Assembly (NCBI GenBank): GCA_030549495.1
Contig: JAUIRK010000950.1
Location: 1 to 64,000 of the forward strand
Direction of reading: 5' to 3'
DNA: 64,000 nt
Origin: Nectonema munidae
Lineage: Eukaryota > Nematomorpha > Nectonematoida > Nectonematidae
A program made the translations under genes and the position numbers. Shown piece by piece: positions 49,764 through 61,090 of this stretch (position 1 is its first letter; each line of letters opens with the position of its first letter). Under the pieces are notes generated by a model. The model was not told the origin of the DNA. It worked only from the letters and a program-made list of their open reading frames with translations, and made no database searches.

Positions 49764-51816
49764 TGCCAGCTTTTCGCGAATTTCGTCAAAATTTCACGAT
49801 TTACAACAGTATTCAAATGAAAGAAAAACTTTGCATGTGTATATTTATTAGGACTAGATACAAAATAAATAGTACATTATTTAGCTACAGAATAGTGCTG
49901 CAACATGTTATAAATATGTTATATTTAAGATTTTATATTAGTTGGTGAAAAGAACATTTTTTTAGATGAAATGTTAAAATAAAAGCCTTACTAATATTTT
50001 GCCCACATTTTCTAAAGATGAAACTTTCTAAAAAATAAGGTAAGTAAAGAATTAATAAATATTTAGGAAAAAAAGTTTAACCCTACAAAGGCGAAGCCGT
50101 TAAGCTGACTGGCAATATAAATGAAACTAATTCAAATTTTCAAAATATTTTTGCATGTTACTCTACCTCTGATTTTGACTATTAAAAGTCTTTCATCAAT
50201 TTGCACAATAGTTGACCTGGGCTCAATATTGGGAATCTATTCTTAGAGTTAGGATTATTGTAGAATTAGCATTTCTGTTAGGGTTGAGAGTAGGTTTAGT
50301 GTTAGCGCAATCGTACATAAATTTACATATACATTTTTTGACATTCTTGACACAACTTTCCTATTTATTTGTATAAATACGCATCTGACACAAAAAACAT
50401 CTAGACCTACATATCGACATTAGATATTCATACGCTGAAATAAATAAATCTCAAAACAGCGGTATAGCCCAAGTCGGACAAACAATTTTTTTCACTTGGC
50501 GATTAAATTTATAGCATAGTAAGAGCTTTTCTTTAACCATGCTCTGACTTAACATTAGGGTTGCGGAGTAGAAAGGAAAATAAATATTTTTCGGCTTCGA
50601 CAAAAGAAGGACCTCTCAATGTCTTAAAACTTATTTCTTTATTACATAAAATACTTAAAAAATTCTACTCCAAATCCTAAAATTTATTAGATACCGACTT
50701 GTACTCCAATCACTTTAAAATCTCCTACTAAACTCACCCCGAGAGTCGGCAAGCCTGCTTAAAATATATATAGATATATAGAATAATAATGGTATGGTGT
50801 TTGTTTGCGCTACGGATGTCAGCGATAAATCTTTAAATAAATCAATTTAAAAAAAGTAAAATTTTAAATTCTGCCAACAACTGTCAATCAAATTGATCTT
50901 ACGACACATAAATAAAGAAGTTCCTAAATACACAAATAAATTATAAAAAAAGTTAATTAGTTAATTTACATACAAAAAAAATAAGTAAATAAATCTTGAA
51001 AACAACAATTTGTGTGCTTATAGTAGAATGTAAATCCACATTTTAAATAATGGAGCAGTGAAAAAATGGCACAATTTAATTTAATCATAATGAAAATCTT
51101 GGGAGAAAGAAAAAAATTGGCAGTCCTTGACATTTCGTTGTAACATTTGCAATACGACTACAATACAGCTATGGCAGTTGACATTTAAAAGACGATCTGA
51201 CTGTTGACATCTCTATCTAAGAGAGCATCAGCTAAACGAATCATAAGCATTGACTTTTATTGAGCTACAAAACTTCAAAAAAGCTGTCAAAATATACAGC
51301 AAATTTATTTTTGACTAATTTGAGTGAAAACAAAAAATTGACCGAAGGAAACTCTAAAAAAGTTGTCAAATATATAACGAATTTATTTTTGGACTAATTT
51401 GGAGTGCAAATAAAAATTTATTTTATTGTCTTTATCAGTCTGTGTTTTTTGAAAAGTATGTTTTTTAAAAGTAAAATTTCAAAAACTCACATCAAAAAAG
51501 AGAAACCATAAAGGCCTATCTGAAAAACACAAGTGAAACAAGTATATCTATAATTTATTGACACTTGGTGTCGATTAAGAGAAATCTTTTGAAAAAAAAG
51601 TCTTGATTGAGAATTGAAACACAATCTCCCAAATATTGCGCCCACCATCCTGCAGCACCACATTACATTTTTATTAAGAGACATTACGTCTCAAAGAATT
51701 TTAACTATGATTGCTTCACTTCTGTTATTCATTATAGTACAGTCCTTAGAAGATAAATAATTATTAATAGTAATCTTAAACTTAAAAATAAGTTTCATGC
51801 TATTTTGAAGGGCTCA
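49764..51816. other. AT-rich stretch with a degenerate direct repeat
   Basis: No gene is recognised. Two related segments at about 51,283-51,355 and 51,356-51,420 share a GTCAAA-ATATA core followed by GAATTTATTTTTG and GACTAATTTG, a diverged ~75-bp direct repeat. Confidence 0.5.
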
Positions 51817-52514
51817 TTAACCCTCGCTTGACGGACGTATAAAATATAACACGGATGACGGACTCTATGACATTTTTGTCCAATTTTTTTTTCTTATCTA
51901 TTACGATTACAAATTTTTTTTAATATAGTTTAGTATTTAATAGTTGTTTTTCTGTTGTTTAACAAAATAAAAACTAAATATTAAAAAATCTATGGAAGTT
52001 TTTAATTTTTAATTTAACGCCATCTATATTATTATGAAATTAGTATAAAAAACATAATAAATTTTGAGTTAGATTATTTCAAAAGCTACTATAGTACTTA
52101 GCATAATAATTATTAATTTTTATATATAGCAACGATCAAAAAGTTTTTCGGTTGAGAAAAATCATCCTTTTTCACAAATTAATTTGTAAGTAAATTTTCT
52201 TTATTTAACCGGACTTTGTTTTTTTTGGTGATTATATCATACAAAATTTATATTACAACTTTTTGCTGTAAATGTATCAAAAATTGGTATAAAGCATAAA
52301 TAATTTCTTTCATTGATTCACGTCATAAATACTTCAAATTTGTAATGCAATGACATATGCCATAAATATTGAGCAATGGTATGATGAAAGGTATCGAACA
52401 ATTGTGATAAATTTGCGTCATAGTATCTTTATATTTGAAATGCCACATATCGTGTCATAAATAAACTTGGCAATGTCATGATGAGATTTGTTATTGGGAT
52501 TGATTTGTTTATTG

Positions 52515-52522
52515 TATAAAAG
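52515..52522 (+). promoter_or_regulatory. TATA box candidate, first promoter copy
   Basis: TATAAAAG stands alone in its surroundings at a fixed place in the duplicated block, about 520 bp before the proposed start codon. It matches the core promoter consensus. Confidence 0.45.
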
Positions 52523-52767
52523 ATATGAAGCTATGAACAACATCAATACGCGTTGTGATGACGTTTCTCTTCAATTTGTCAAGAATAATAAGCAATAAAG
52601 GATCATAAACGATTTTAAAAACATTTTATATATGTATGTAATTTACTTCTTCACTTCTGGTCTCTTTGCGTCATAGTATCTTTATATTTGAAATGCCACA
52701 TATCGTGTCATAAATAAACTTGGCAATGTCATGATGAGATTTGTTATTGGGATTGATTTGTTTATTG

Positions 52768-52775
52768 TATAAAAG
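52768..52775 (+). promoter_or_regulatory. TATA box candidate, second promoter copy
   Basis: This is the identical TATAAAAG in the second copy, about 260 bp before the proposed ATG, and the likelier one to drive the transposase. Confidence 0.5.
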
Positions 52776-53036
52776 ATATGAAGCTATGAACAACATCAAT
52801 ACGCGTTGTGATGACGTTTCTCTTCAATTTGTCAAGAATAATAAGCAATAAAGGATCATAAACGATTTTAAAAACATTTTATATATGTATGTAATTTACT
52901 TCTTCACTTCTGATCTCAACTATTCAAACCTTGTACCATTTTGATCACTTTGTTTCACGCTCAAACTCGTGTTTCTTATTTCTTGAGCCGTGCGTTTTTT
53001 CTCACTTGGAATAAATTGATTTTCATTCTTTTTTTT

Positions 53037-54741
53037 ATGATGTCTTCTTCTTCTTCTTTGTCTACTGACTCCTTCTCCTCCTTCAATAGCTTAGACACCG
53101 AATCTTCTATATCTTCTTACACAAGTGAAGAGGAATTACTTGATGAAACTTTGGTTGCTCCCGATGCAACAGAGTATACTAGAGACCCGAAACATCAAGG
53201 AGCAGGGAGACCTGAAAGCTTAAATATTCGAAATATTGTTCTGGAACCTCCTGGTCCTAAAGGATTGGCTAAAAATATGAAAGACATTTTATCGATCTTC
53301 AAACTCTTTTTAATTTTGAATTAATTTCCTACATTTATGCGAAAACGTTGCACAAGATGGAAGCCAACTATAAGTAAGATTTTTAATTGTTTAGATAGGA
53401 TTTTAATTATTTCCCAAATTTTAGATCCCCGTGTCCTAAATATGCACAACTACTTCACTCATACAAAGTGTTCAAATTACATCATCTATTATCCTATTTC
53501 GGAGCGTTGATATATATTGGGCAAAATGGGGATCAAAAAATAAAAGTTTCAGAATTATTCTCGAAATCTGGTTCTCCATTTTTGAAAGCTTCTATTGGAC
53601 GAGATATGTTTATCCTTGTCCATGTTTTTTTACGATTTGATGACAAGGAAAAACGTGATGCTTCTGATAAATTGAGTCCTATCCGAAAGATTCATGATCA
53701 TTTTTTCAGTATTTTTTCTTGTTATTGGACACCACACTCCACTGTGACGATTGATGAGCAATTAGTAACATTCAGAGGTAATTGTTCTCTGAAAATATAT
53801 GATCCCAAAAGCCAGGTCACTATGGGATCAAGTTTTATCACCTGAATGATGCAAAGTTTTTCTACTTTTTGAAGCCTGAAATATATGTTAGCGGTTTGGA
53901 GGACAGAGCTTATTTCTCAAGTTTCAAAATCTGCCAAAGATTGATTCAAGAAAGCAATATTCCTACTGGGTGCGGCGTCTATACCGATAGATTCTTCACA
54001 AGTCATCAACTTGCTGTATGGTGTACTCAAAAAAGCTTGTCTTTGTGCGGCACAGTTACATCAAATAGACGATTCGTTCCAACACTATTCAGACCAAAGC
54101 ACTTGAAAACATTGAAGTTAAAAGAATGTGAGAGTCTTTCAATTTATTCAGACTACGTTTCTTTATCAGCGTATATACCGAAAAAGCATGCTACTCGTAA
54201 CTTCAAGGCTGTATATATTCTATCTTCACAACATAAAAATGTAAGAATCAGCAATGTTGCCTCTAAACCTGAAAGTTTGTTGGCTTACAACGAATCTAAA
54301 TGTGGTGTAGACGTTGCTAACAAAATGATAAGAACTTATAGGTCTTATAAACCTAATCGTAAGTGGACACATGCTGCGTTTTCTAATTATCTGGATATTT
54401 CAGTCATGAATACCTGGGTAATTGCAAGGTTCAACACTCCTAATGAATTTCCATCTTCAAAACAGAGTGGTAGAAAGTATTTTATCAAAAGACTTGCTTT
54501 TTATCTATGTGAAGAAGCAATGAAAGTGAGAGCCCAACAGTCTGAATTACCGGTGGAGACAAAGTACTTACTTGCACATTATGGGTATGATCAAGCAACT
54601 GAAAATCAGCCTTCATCATCAAAAAGAGCATCTTGCTCAAAATGTATTTCGAAGAGAAGCCGTACAGCTAGAAGGTGTGAGAAATGTGGAGTCACTGTGT
54701 GTAAAAATCATTCAAAAACGTTATGCTCAAATTGTTGCTAG
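53037..54741 (+). pseudogene. piggyBac transposase, two frameshifts
   Basis: I take the start at the first ATG of the ATG-ATG pair at 53,037, giving a Ser- and acid-rich N-terminus (MMSSSSSLSTDSF, then SYTSEEELLDE). GPKGLAKNMKDILSIFK leads to a frameshift in a T run near 53,310, and homology continues as FELISYIYAKTLHKMEANY. A 51-bp GT-AG intron (53,374-53,424) joins to SPCPKYAQLLHSYKVFKLHH. IKVSELFSKSGSPFLKA and TIDEQLVTFRGNC (first catalytic Asp) follow. A second frameshift near 53,820 precedes LNDAKFFYFLKPEIYVSGL. VYTDRFFTSHQLAVW holds the second Asp and CGVDVANKM the third. The C-terminus carries a cysteine-rich domain (CSKC, RRCEKCGVTVCKNH, CSNCC) that binds transposon ends in this family. 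All catalytic residues are present; both shifts lie near homopolymers and could be sequence errors. Confidence 0.92.
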
Positions 54742-54794
54742 TTTTATTTTAACGCCATCTTCAAAAAAAGTACAGTTTTATTCTTTTTATTCAA

Positions 54795-54800
54795 AATAAA
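54795..54800 (+). promoter_or_regulatory. Polyadenylation signal of the transposase
   Basis: AATAAA lies 53 bases after the transposase stop codon and inside the transposon. Confidence 0.55.
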
Positions 54801-54969
54801 TTTTTTTGCCTTATCTTAAGAAAAATCAAATTTTACCATTATTTTCCTTGTTTTTTTTACTATATTTACATATAAATTTGGTAAAAGTTTTGTTTGTTAA
54901 ATTTTTGGCTATTGTTAAATAACTGACCGATGCGTCGAAAAAGCATTGAGTCCGTCAAGCGAGGGTTAA

Positions 54970-55976
54970 AGATTTATTTATCGGATAGAATAAATATAAA
55001 GGTGCTTGAATCTTTCATGCTAAGTTAATTATCGTCTACTGACAAGTTTACGTCTAGTCGACAAGTGAGCCACAGCTGGAAGCGTAGCTCACTTATTTTA
55101 TAAAAGTCATACTAGTAAGAGTTATTTTCATAAAGAAACTTAAACAGTTATCTACTAGATAAAGATGATTAAACTTTTAATGATGTTTTGTAAAAAATTA
55201 AGAAATAATAAACCTTTTGTAAAACAAAAAAAGAAGGAACGAACACCTATGTTTAGTAAAAGGATGCTATAAAGCTATTAGTGGCTCTTTTTTCTACACT
55301 CATCTCATTACATAACATTTAGGTGTTTATTATAGATATTAAAGGTAAACTCACAAACATACATATAAATAGATGTAAAGTTTACGGAATAAGGAGAACT
55401 TTTAGTTTTTTGGTAGTTTTGCATTGACTGAATTTCATTATTTGGCTTTGAATAAGCTCCTATAAAATAAAATAAATATTTTTATAACAAATGAAAATTT
55501 GCTATAAAATATCTAATTTTATAGCGAGCCACCTTCTTCGCATCGATTAGATTGATATCAGTGATCGGAAGATATCAAACTTTATTTCGATTTCAACAGG
55601 AATACAGTTTCGCTGCCGATTCTTTCCATTTGAAATACGGATTTGCTTGTAGATGAAAAAGGTTATCTCCTTGCAAAAAAATTTTTCAACAACAGATATA
55701 TAACTGGTCTGCGACATTTTTGCTGTCTAAGTTATTTTAGCTCTTTCTTATGTTTTCGAGTACGCTGAATTCAATTCTGGCATTTATTTTTTTCAATCAG
55801 GTCAAATTTTTTTTCAATCTCATTTTTTAAAATGTCTATACTCTCTCTATTTACAATATACTAAATCAATTATATTTTCTATTTATAATTTATATTTTAA
55901 TTGTATATCTATTTACAATATACCAAATTTAAATACTATCGATTTAAATGTTTTATTATTTGTTTAAGATATAAAA
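54970..55976. other. Spacer without recognised gene
   Basis: AT-rich DNA with no protein-like frame. It lies between the piggyBac insertion and the three-exon repeat gene. Confidence 0.5.
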
Positions 55977-57763
55977 ATGAATAGAAAATGTAGAAATGAT
56001 CCTAATAAATTTGTTATATTTGTGGACAAGTTACACTACCTGGCCAGTTTTCTAATATAACATCCTTTGTAAAAAAAAGTTACCATGCCTACTTCGGCAT
56101 GAAATTAGGTGATCAGGACAAAAAATTTGCTCTTCATTTTTGTTGCAAAACATGTGTCGAAAACCTTAGAAGATGGACTAAAGGCTTGACAAAATCTTTA
56201 TCTTTTGGTATACCAATGCAGTGGAGAGAAAGCAAAGATCATTTTGAAGACGGTTATTTTTGTCTCACAGATTTAACTGGTAAGAGTTTCATTCATCTTT
56301 TCAATGTAAATATTAGAATCATTACCATTTGATTTCAGGAGTTAATAAAAAAAACAAGAAGCACGTTATTTACCCAGATCTTCCTTCAGCTAGAAGGCCA
56401 ATAGCTCATAGTACAACTATACCCATACCAGAAGCCCCAGTGATTCTTTTTGAAGAAAATACTGATGAAGATGAAGAAATAGACACTTCTGCATCATATA
56501 TGATTAAAAATTCTGAGCTGAAACAGCCAAAACCTCTATCACAAGCTCAATTAAACGATCTGACCCGAGATTTGGGTCTATCGAAAGAATCTTCTCAACT
56601 ACTTGCTTCAAGATTAGAGGAAAATAATTTACTCTCCCCAGGAACGACGTATTACTGGTATCGTAGCAGAGATGAAGAATTTAGAAAGTTTTTCTCTATC
56701 CACGAAGAAAGTTTTATGGTTTACTGTAACAATGTTCAAGGATTAATTGAAACTCTTGGCTTACAATATAAGTCACAAGAATGGAGACTTTTTATAGACT
56801 CATCCACTAAAAGTTTGAAAGCTGTTCTTCTGCATATTGGCAACCGGGTATCGTCTGTTCCAATTTCTCATTCCATCCATTTATCTGAGAACTATCAAAC
56901 TATGAAAACTTTATTGGATACTTTGAAGTACAATCTTCATAAATGGAAGATTTGCGGAGATCTTAAGGTATAAATTAAGTGTGAATGTATGCATTCCTTG
57001 TTCTAAACATATTTACTTATATTTCAGAGTGTGTCTCTAATACTAGGAATGCAAGGAGGATATACCAAATATCCATGTTTTCTTTGTCTATGGAATAGTA
57101 GAGCTGATGAGCAACATTATGAAAGGAAAGAGTGGCCTTCACGTCTCTCTTTTGATCCTGGATCTCACAACGTCTTACATTAACCTTTAGTCAATCCAAA
57201 CAATATTTTACTTCCCCCACTTCCTATAAAGTTAGGATTAATGAGAAGCTTTGTGAAGGCATTAAAAAGAGAGCCAAGCACTTTTATTTATTGCCAAAAA
57301 ATTTCTAAAAGTGAGTAATGCAAAGTTAGCAGCAGGGATCTTTGATGGTCCTCAAATAAGAGCTCTTATGAAGGACACTAACTTTACAGAAGTAATGGAT
57401 GAAGCAGAAAAGGAGGCTTGGATATCTTTTAAAAAACTTTGTTATAATTTCCTGGGAAACTTCAGAAGTTCAGAATATGATGTCATTGTGCAAGATTTAA
57501 TAAAGAATTTTAAAGTATTGGGAGTGAGAATGTCTATAAAACTTCACTTTCTAAGATCGCATCTTGACTACTTTCCAGAAAACTGTGGCGATTATAGTGA
57601 AGAGCAAGGAGAGAGGTTTCATCAAGATCTCAAATGCATGGAAGAAAGATATCAAGGGAGATGGGATATAAACTTTTTGGCTGACTTTTGCTGGTGTTTA
57701 AAAAGAGACTCAAAGAACGAAAGTCATAAAAGAAAATCTCTTAAAACATCGTTTTTAAAATAA
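55977..57763 (+). pseudogene. Three-exon gene of an unnamed repeat family, ZAD-like zinc N-terminus, decayed
   Basis: ATG at 55,977 opens MNRKCRNDPNKF. After a one-base shift near 56,010 follow CYICGQVTLPGQFS and HFCCKTCVENLRRW, two CxxC pairs spaced as in ZAD-like zinc domains. LSFGIPMQWRE and DGYFCLTDLTG lead to a 59-bp intron (56,280-56,338). Exon 2 has YPDLPSARRPIAHS, an acidic linker, LTRDLGLSKESSQLLASRLE and WRLFIDSSTKSLKAVLLH, and ends at GDLK. A 60-bp intron (56,968-57,027) follows. Exon 3 starts SVSLILGMQGGYTKYPCFLC and is broken by a TAA at 57,181 and a shift near 57,285. It ends with AAGIFDGPQIRALM, IKLHFLRSHLDYFPENCGD and EEQGERFHQDLKCMEERYQG. From memory this family is common and unnamed in arthropod and cnidarian genomes. 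The DSSTK, HFLRSHLD and QGERFHQD blocks might be an RNase H-type core, but I cannot show that. No ends were found. Confidence 0.75.
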
Positions 57764-57769
57764 ATAAAT

Positions 57770-59610
57770 ATCATGATCCTTACCTTTTAGTATTTTTCAT
57801 TATAAAATATCAGCATAAATATACTATTGAATATTAAAGGGTACTTTTTTTTTGATTTATTCAAAAAATAGGCTTAAATCTGTGGAGATATTTTCTGATA
57901 AGAAAAATAAAAAACATTTTTTGCAAAAAAGTTCGACCTGATTGAGAAAATACTTTTATTTAATTTTTATTTAGCTAAAATACTATATATTCAGTTAAAA
58001 AACTTTCGGCATCAATTTTTTTTTTCAAAACGCAGAATATATCTTATATATAAATATGCCAGCAATCAGAAAAAATTTCTGTTGGAAGGAAAGTAGACAA
58101 CAAATTTTAATGTATATCTTTCAAAACAAGATATAAATGCAAAGCAAAAATTACATAAAAATGATTTGAACCTGTTGTAATTCTTGAAGTTGATAAAATG
58201 GAAGATGTAGAATGAGAGAAGATATAACTAATCCTCTATTTTGTACAATCTCTATTTCCATAAAACCTTATTTTAAAGCTTTGGTTATCTTTGTTATTTT
58301 TATTTAGTAAACTTTATCTGCATAAATAAAACTTGTGAAATATTACTTAATTTTATTATCTTAGCTACAAAAGTTTTTAAATTTAGAGTTAAGAACATTT
58401 TTCTTATATGAGAAACTCAAGTATTCAGGATTTTAATTTTTTTTCTTATGAGAATAATTTTTATTCCATTTCTGTACAATTATTGCAAAATCCGTAAGAA
58501 ATTTTTTAAAACTTAAGTTATATAAAACAAAACTTAAAATATGCCAAAATATTCCAATTAATAGTCTAAAACTCGACACAACAATCGAAATAATTAGTTA
58601 TAAGTTATATTCTAAAAGGTTACAAGTATTCGCGGATTTCTTGTAATCTTGTTAAAAAATTTTTTTTATTAAATCTCAATTTAGAAAGATAAAAAATTTC
58701 AAAACCTTACATTTATTTGGCACTATTTCTGAGAAAGAAGAAGGGAGAGGAGGAGGGGGCGAGAGTGCCTGATAAAAAATAAAAGGACTTTGCGCTCCTT
58801 TGATCAATTTTATATTATTGCATACAAGAGGGAAAGCCTAGTTATTATAATTTAATAGCATTTCAAAATATGGAATATAAATTTTGCTCAAAATACTTTT
58901 AGTAAATTTTTTGAGTAATCCAAAAATTAATATACGATGATAACAAAAAAATGTATACTCAAATATGAGTCTTACCGTTATCAAAATTAATTTCTAGATT
59001 GCTTTTACTTCTCCCCAAAAGCTTTTGCTCGTTCACGGAAGATACTCTTAAAAAAATTGAATAGCTGATTTAAAAGTTTTAAGTAGATATAAGAAATACC
59101 CACTAAAAAAATAAAATAGTAAAATCTCCCAAAAAATAATATAAAGAAATTTGAGCTAGTATATAGAAAGTGAACTTCCAAATTAGTAAGTTTTACTAAT
59201 TATTACTGAAGCTCAGGTCAAAAATAAGAAATTTACTGGAAGGAAAAAAATTAACGTTCACTTTTTAACTTAAATATTTTTCCATTTAAACTTAGAAATA
59301 AAAAAATTCTCGTTTAGGATAAAGATTAAGAAAAAATATTTTGAATTTTGCATTTTTTTCATTTTCTAATTAAAAGTAAGGAATAAAGAATGCTAGAGAT
59401 ACAAAATAACTGAACGTGGTATTTTTGGTTCTTTGATGTTTGATTCCATTTTAGATGGAAATACTTTAGTGCATAAAATTTAGTTCAAAATATCCATGTT
59501 TTCTATTATAATTACATTATTATGTTTTTGGCAATCCATGCATTTCATTATTAGGCAATCTACAAAGCCTACAAGCAAACCTAGATTATAATCGTATATG
59601 TTATAATTTT
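57770..59610. other. AT-rich stretch, no recognised gene
   Basis: This is nearly featureless AT-rich DNA with one purine-rich tract (58,735-58,770, GGGAGAGGAGGAGGGGGCGA). Confidence 0.5.
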
Positions 59611-59611
59611 G

Positions 59612-59712
59612 TCAGTAGATGGCCTAGTGGATAGAGCGGGGTCTCGACGTCTCGATCCAGAGAGTTTGCTTTCGATACAGGATCGTGACTATCCTTACCA
59701 TCTATCCAGCTA
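59612..59712 (+). repeat. tRNA-derived SINE head or tRNA pseudogene
   Basis: TGGCCTAGTGG at 59,620-59,630 fits the polymerase III A box (TRGYNNARNGG), and GCTTTCGATACAGG near 59,669-59,681 resembles a B box. The A-to-B spacing of about 49 bp is that of a tRNA. The segment is more GC-rich than its surroundings. I could not fold it into a full cloverleaf, so it is more likely a SINE head than a working tRNA. Confidence 0.5.
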
Positions 59713-60389
59713 TGGAAGTCTATTCTTCGCTTGGATGCGATACGACAACTTAAAAAAAGATCTTGATGGTTTATCCTTTCAATCAAAAGTTCTGAATTAA
59801 GCTACAAGAAAACTAATTTTTGTCTTCGCCATTTGAAAAGAAACCATAGAGTTAATCACCATTTTGGTAAAAAGTCAATAGAATAAAATAAATATGAAAC
59901 TAGCACTAATTTTAAAGAGGAATTCGTAATTTCCCAAGATTCCTGAAAATATCGATAAAATAGTCTCGAAATTACAGCAAACTTATTCACTCAAAGTAAA
60001 TGAAGTTGAGAAAAATGTTTTAAAAATTGAAATTCTCATTGTAAATCTGAATACCCAATATAAGCTTAACAAACTGTGTAAAAAATAAATAATATTTTTA
60101 ATGAACCAAATCAATATAATTTATCTATTACACAGTATCTCCAAGAATTGGAAAATGCCAATATATACCTGTTTTAAAAAAAATTTCACGTCCCTCTTAA
60201 AATTGAAGATTTAACAGGTTGTTAGCGTTTTTGGCAATACATAAACTGCCAAATCAAAGTTCTAATATTATTGCCATGAAACACTTTGTTTTTTAAATAC
60301 TTATAAAACATTATATACAAGCATAAGTTTTGAATTTGCAATGTATATTTTAATAGATAGAAATTTAAAACTTTATGGTTGTCGTTATT
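59713..60389. other. AT-rich stretch upstream of the LINE relic
   Basis: No clear gene is present. A frame near 59,950-60,080 (IVSKLQQTYSLKVNEVEKN) might be more decayed LINE sequence, but I cannot support it. Confidence 0.4.
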
Positions 60390-60890
60390 TTAAATAGTCA
60401 AAACTATACCAATTTATAAAAAAGTAGATAAACAAAATCCATCAAACAATCGGTCCATTTCAATTATCCTGATACTAAAAAGCTGAAATACACTCAAGTT
60501 TATTGTTATTTCTCTAAAAATATTCTTTTTTCAAATTATCCTTATAGTCCCTTATATATTCCTCTGAAATTTTTCATGCTTCCTTCATAGGAAACCTTGT
60601 TAAAGCTCTTGATAAAAAGAATTCTCTAACTGTACTCTTTCTTGAATTATCTAAAGAGTTTAAATCTATTCGACCAAATTTCTAAACTTTTCTTATATGG
60701 AATTTCTTCTAATTCCAGCTAATCCTTGACTCTTATTTTTCTAACACACTTCAATATGTTTTCATCAATGAAACAGTTTCTCATCCACTACCTAGTCAAT
60801 ATTCATGAATGATATTTTTATTACCCGGTAATTTTGACTTACGCCTATTTACAGATGTCAAGAGAGTAGTCGACAACTTATTCGTACTCT
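60390..60890 (+). pseudogene. LINE reverse-transcriptase relic
   Basis: IPIYKKVDKQNPSNNRSISI corresponds to the conserved 'PI.KKGD..NP.NYRPIS' start of non-LTR reverse transcriptase. After a stop and shift, NLVKALDKKNSLTVLFLELS and KEFKSI match the 'F.DL.KAFD.V' region, with Glu-Leu-Ser-Lys-Glu-Phe in place of Asp-Leu-Ser-Lys-Ala-Phe. LILDSYFSNTLQYVFINETV matches 'SYL.NR.Q.V.+N', and LRLFTDVKRV near 60,840 stands where the catalytic 'LFADD' should be. Several stops and a frame change break it and the catalytic Asp pair is lost. The Jockey/CR1 side of the LINEs fits best. The frame 60,809-61,090 continues beyond with no homology I know. Confidence 0.7.
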
Positions 60891-61090
60891 CTTTTTATCG
60901 TCTGCCATTATCAAAAGCAATTTTATATTTTTATATGCTTCACCAACAGAATCCTGACTTCCATCAACATCCTGGTGAACACCATGACAAACTTTTCTAT
61001 ATTCAAGCTTTCAAGTCTTATCTCGAAAACCATTTTTTGGAATCATATGATGGACAATGCTGCTGCAATAGTGATCGTTTTCCATGGTAA

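Larger units (their letters stand above)
52412..52917 (+). repeat. Tandem duplication of the transposon's promoter region (253 bp x 2)
   Basis: Copies at 52,412-52,664 and 52,665-52,917 start TTTGCGTCATAG and end TTCTGGTCTC or TTCTGATCTC; I see one base difference. Each contains TATAAAAG (52,515-52,522 and 52,768-52,775). The segment just upstream (52,320-52,411) is a diverged relative (CATAAATATTGAGCAATGG, then TATGATGA), hinting at an older third copy. Confidence 0.95.
51821..54965 (+). mobile_element. piggyBac transposon, nearly complete (3,145 bp)
   Basis: TTAA target duplications lie at 51,817-51,820 and 54,966-54,969. The terminal inverted repeats are perfect over 16 bp: CCCTCGCTTGACGGAC on the left and its inverse at 54,950-54,965. 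A related GATGACGGACTC block lies just inside the left end. The element contains one transposase gene in plus orientation, a duplicated upstream region and a polyadenylation signal. Perfect ends point to fairly recent insertion, but the gene has two frameshifts in this sequence. Confidence 0.97.

Noticed and set aside
50240-50330. TTAGG-like telomeric motifs (AGTTAGGATTA, GTTAGGGTTGAG)
   Set aside because: Only scattered imperfect motifs, with no tandem run.
59612-59712. Functional tRNA gene
   Set aside because: The B box is imperfect and I could not assemble a full cloverleaf with paired acceptor ends.
60891-61090. Continuation of the LINE relic frame
   Set aside because: The frame stays open but no LINE motif follows the LFTDV segment; I cannot assign it.
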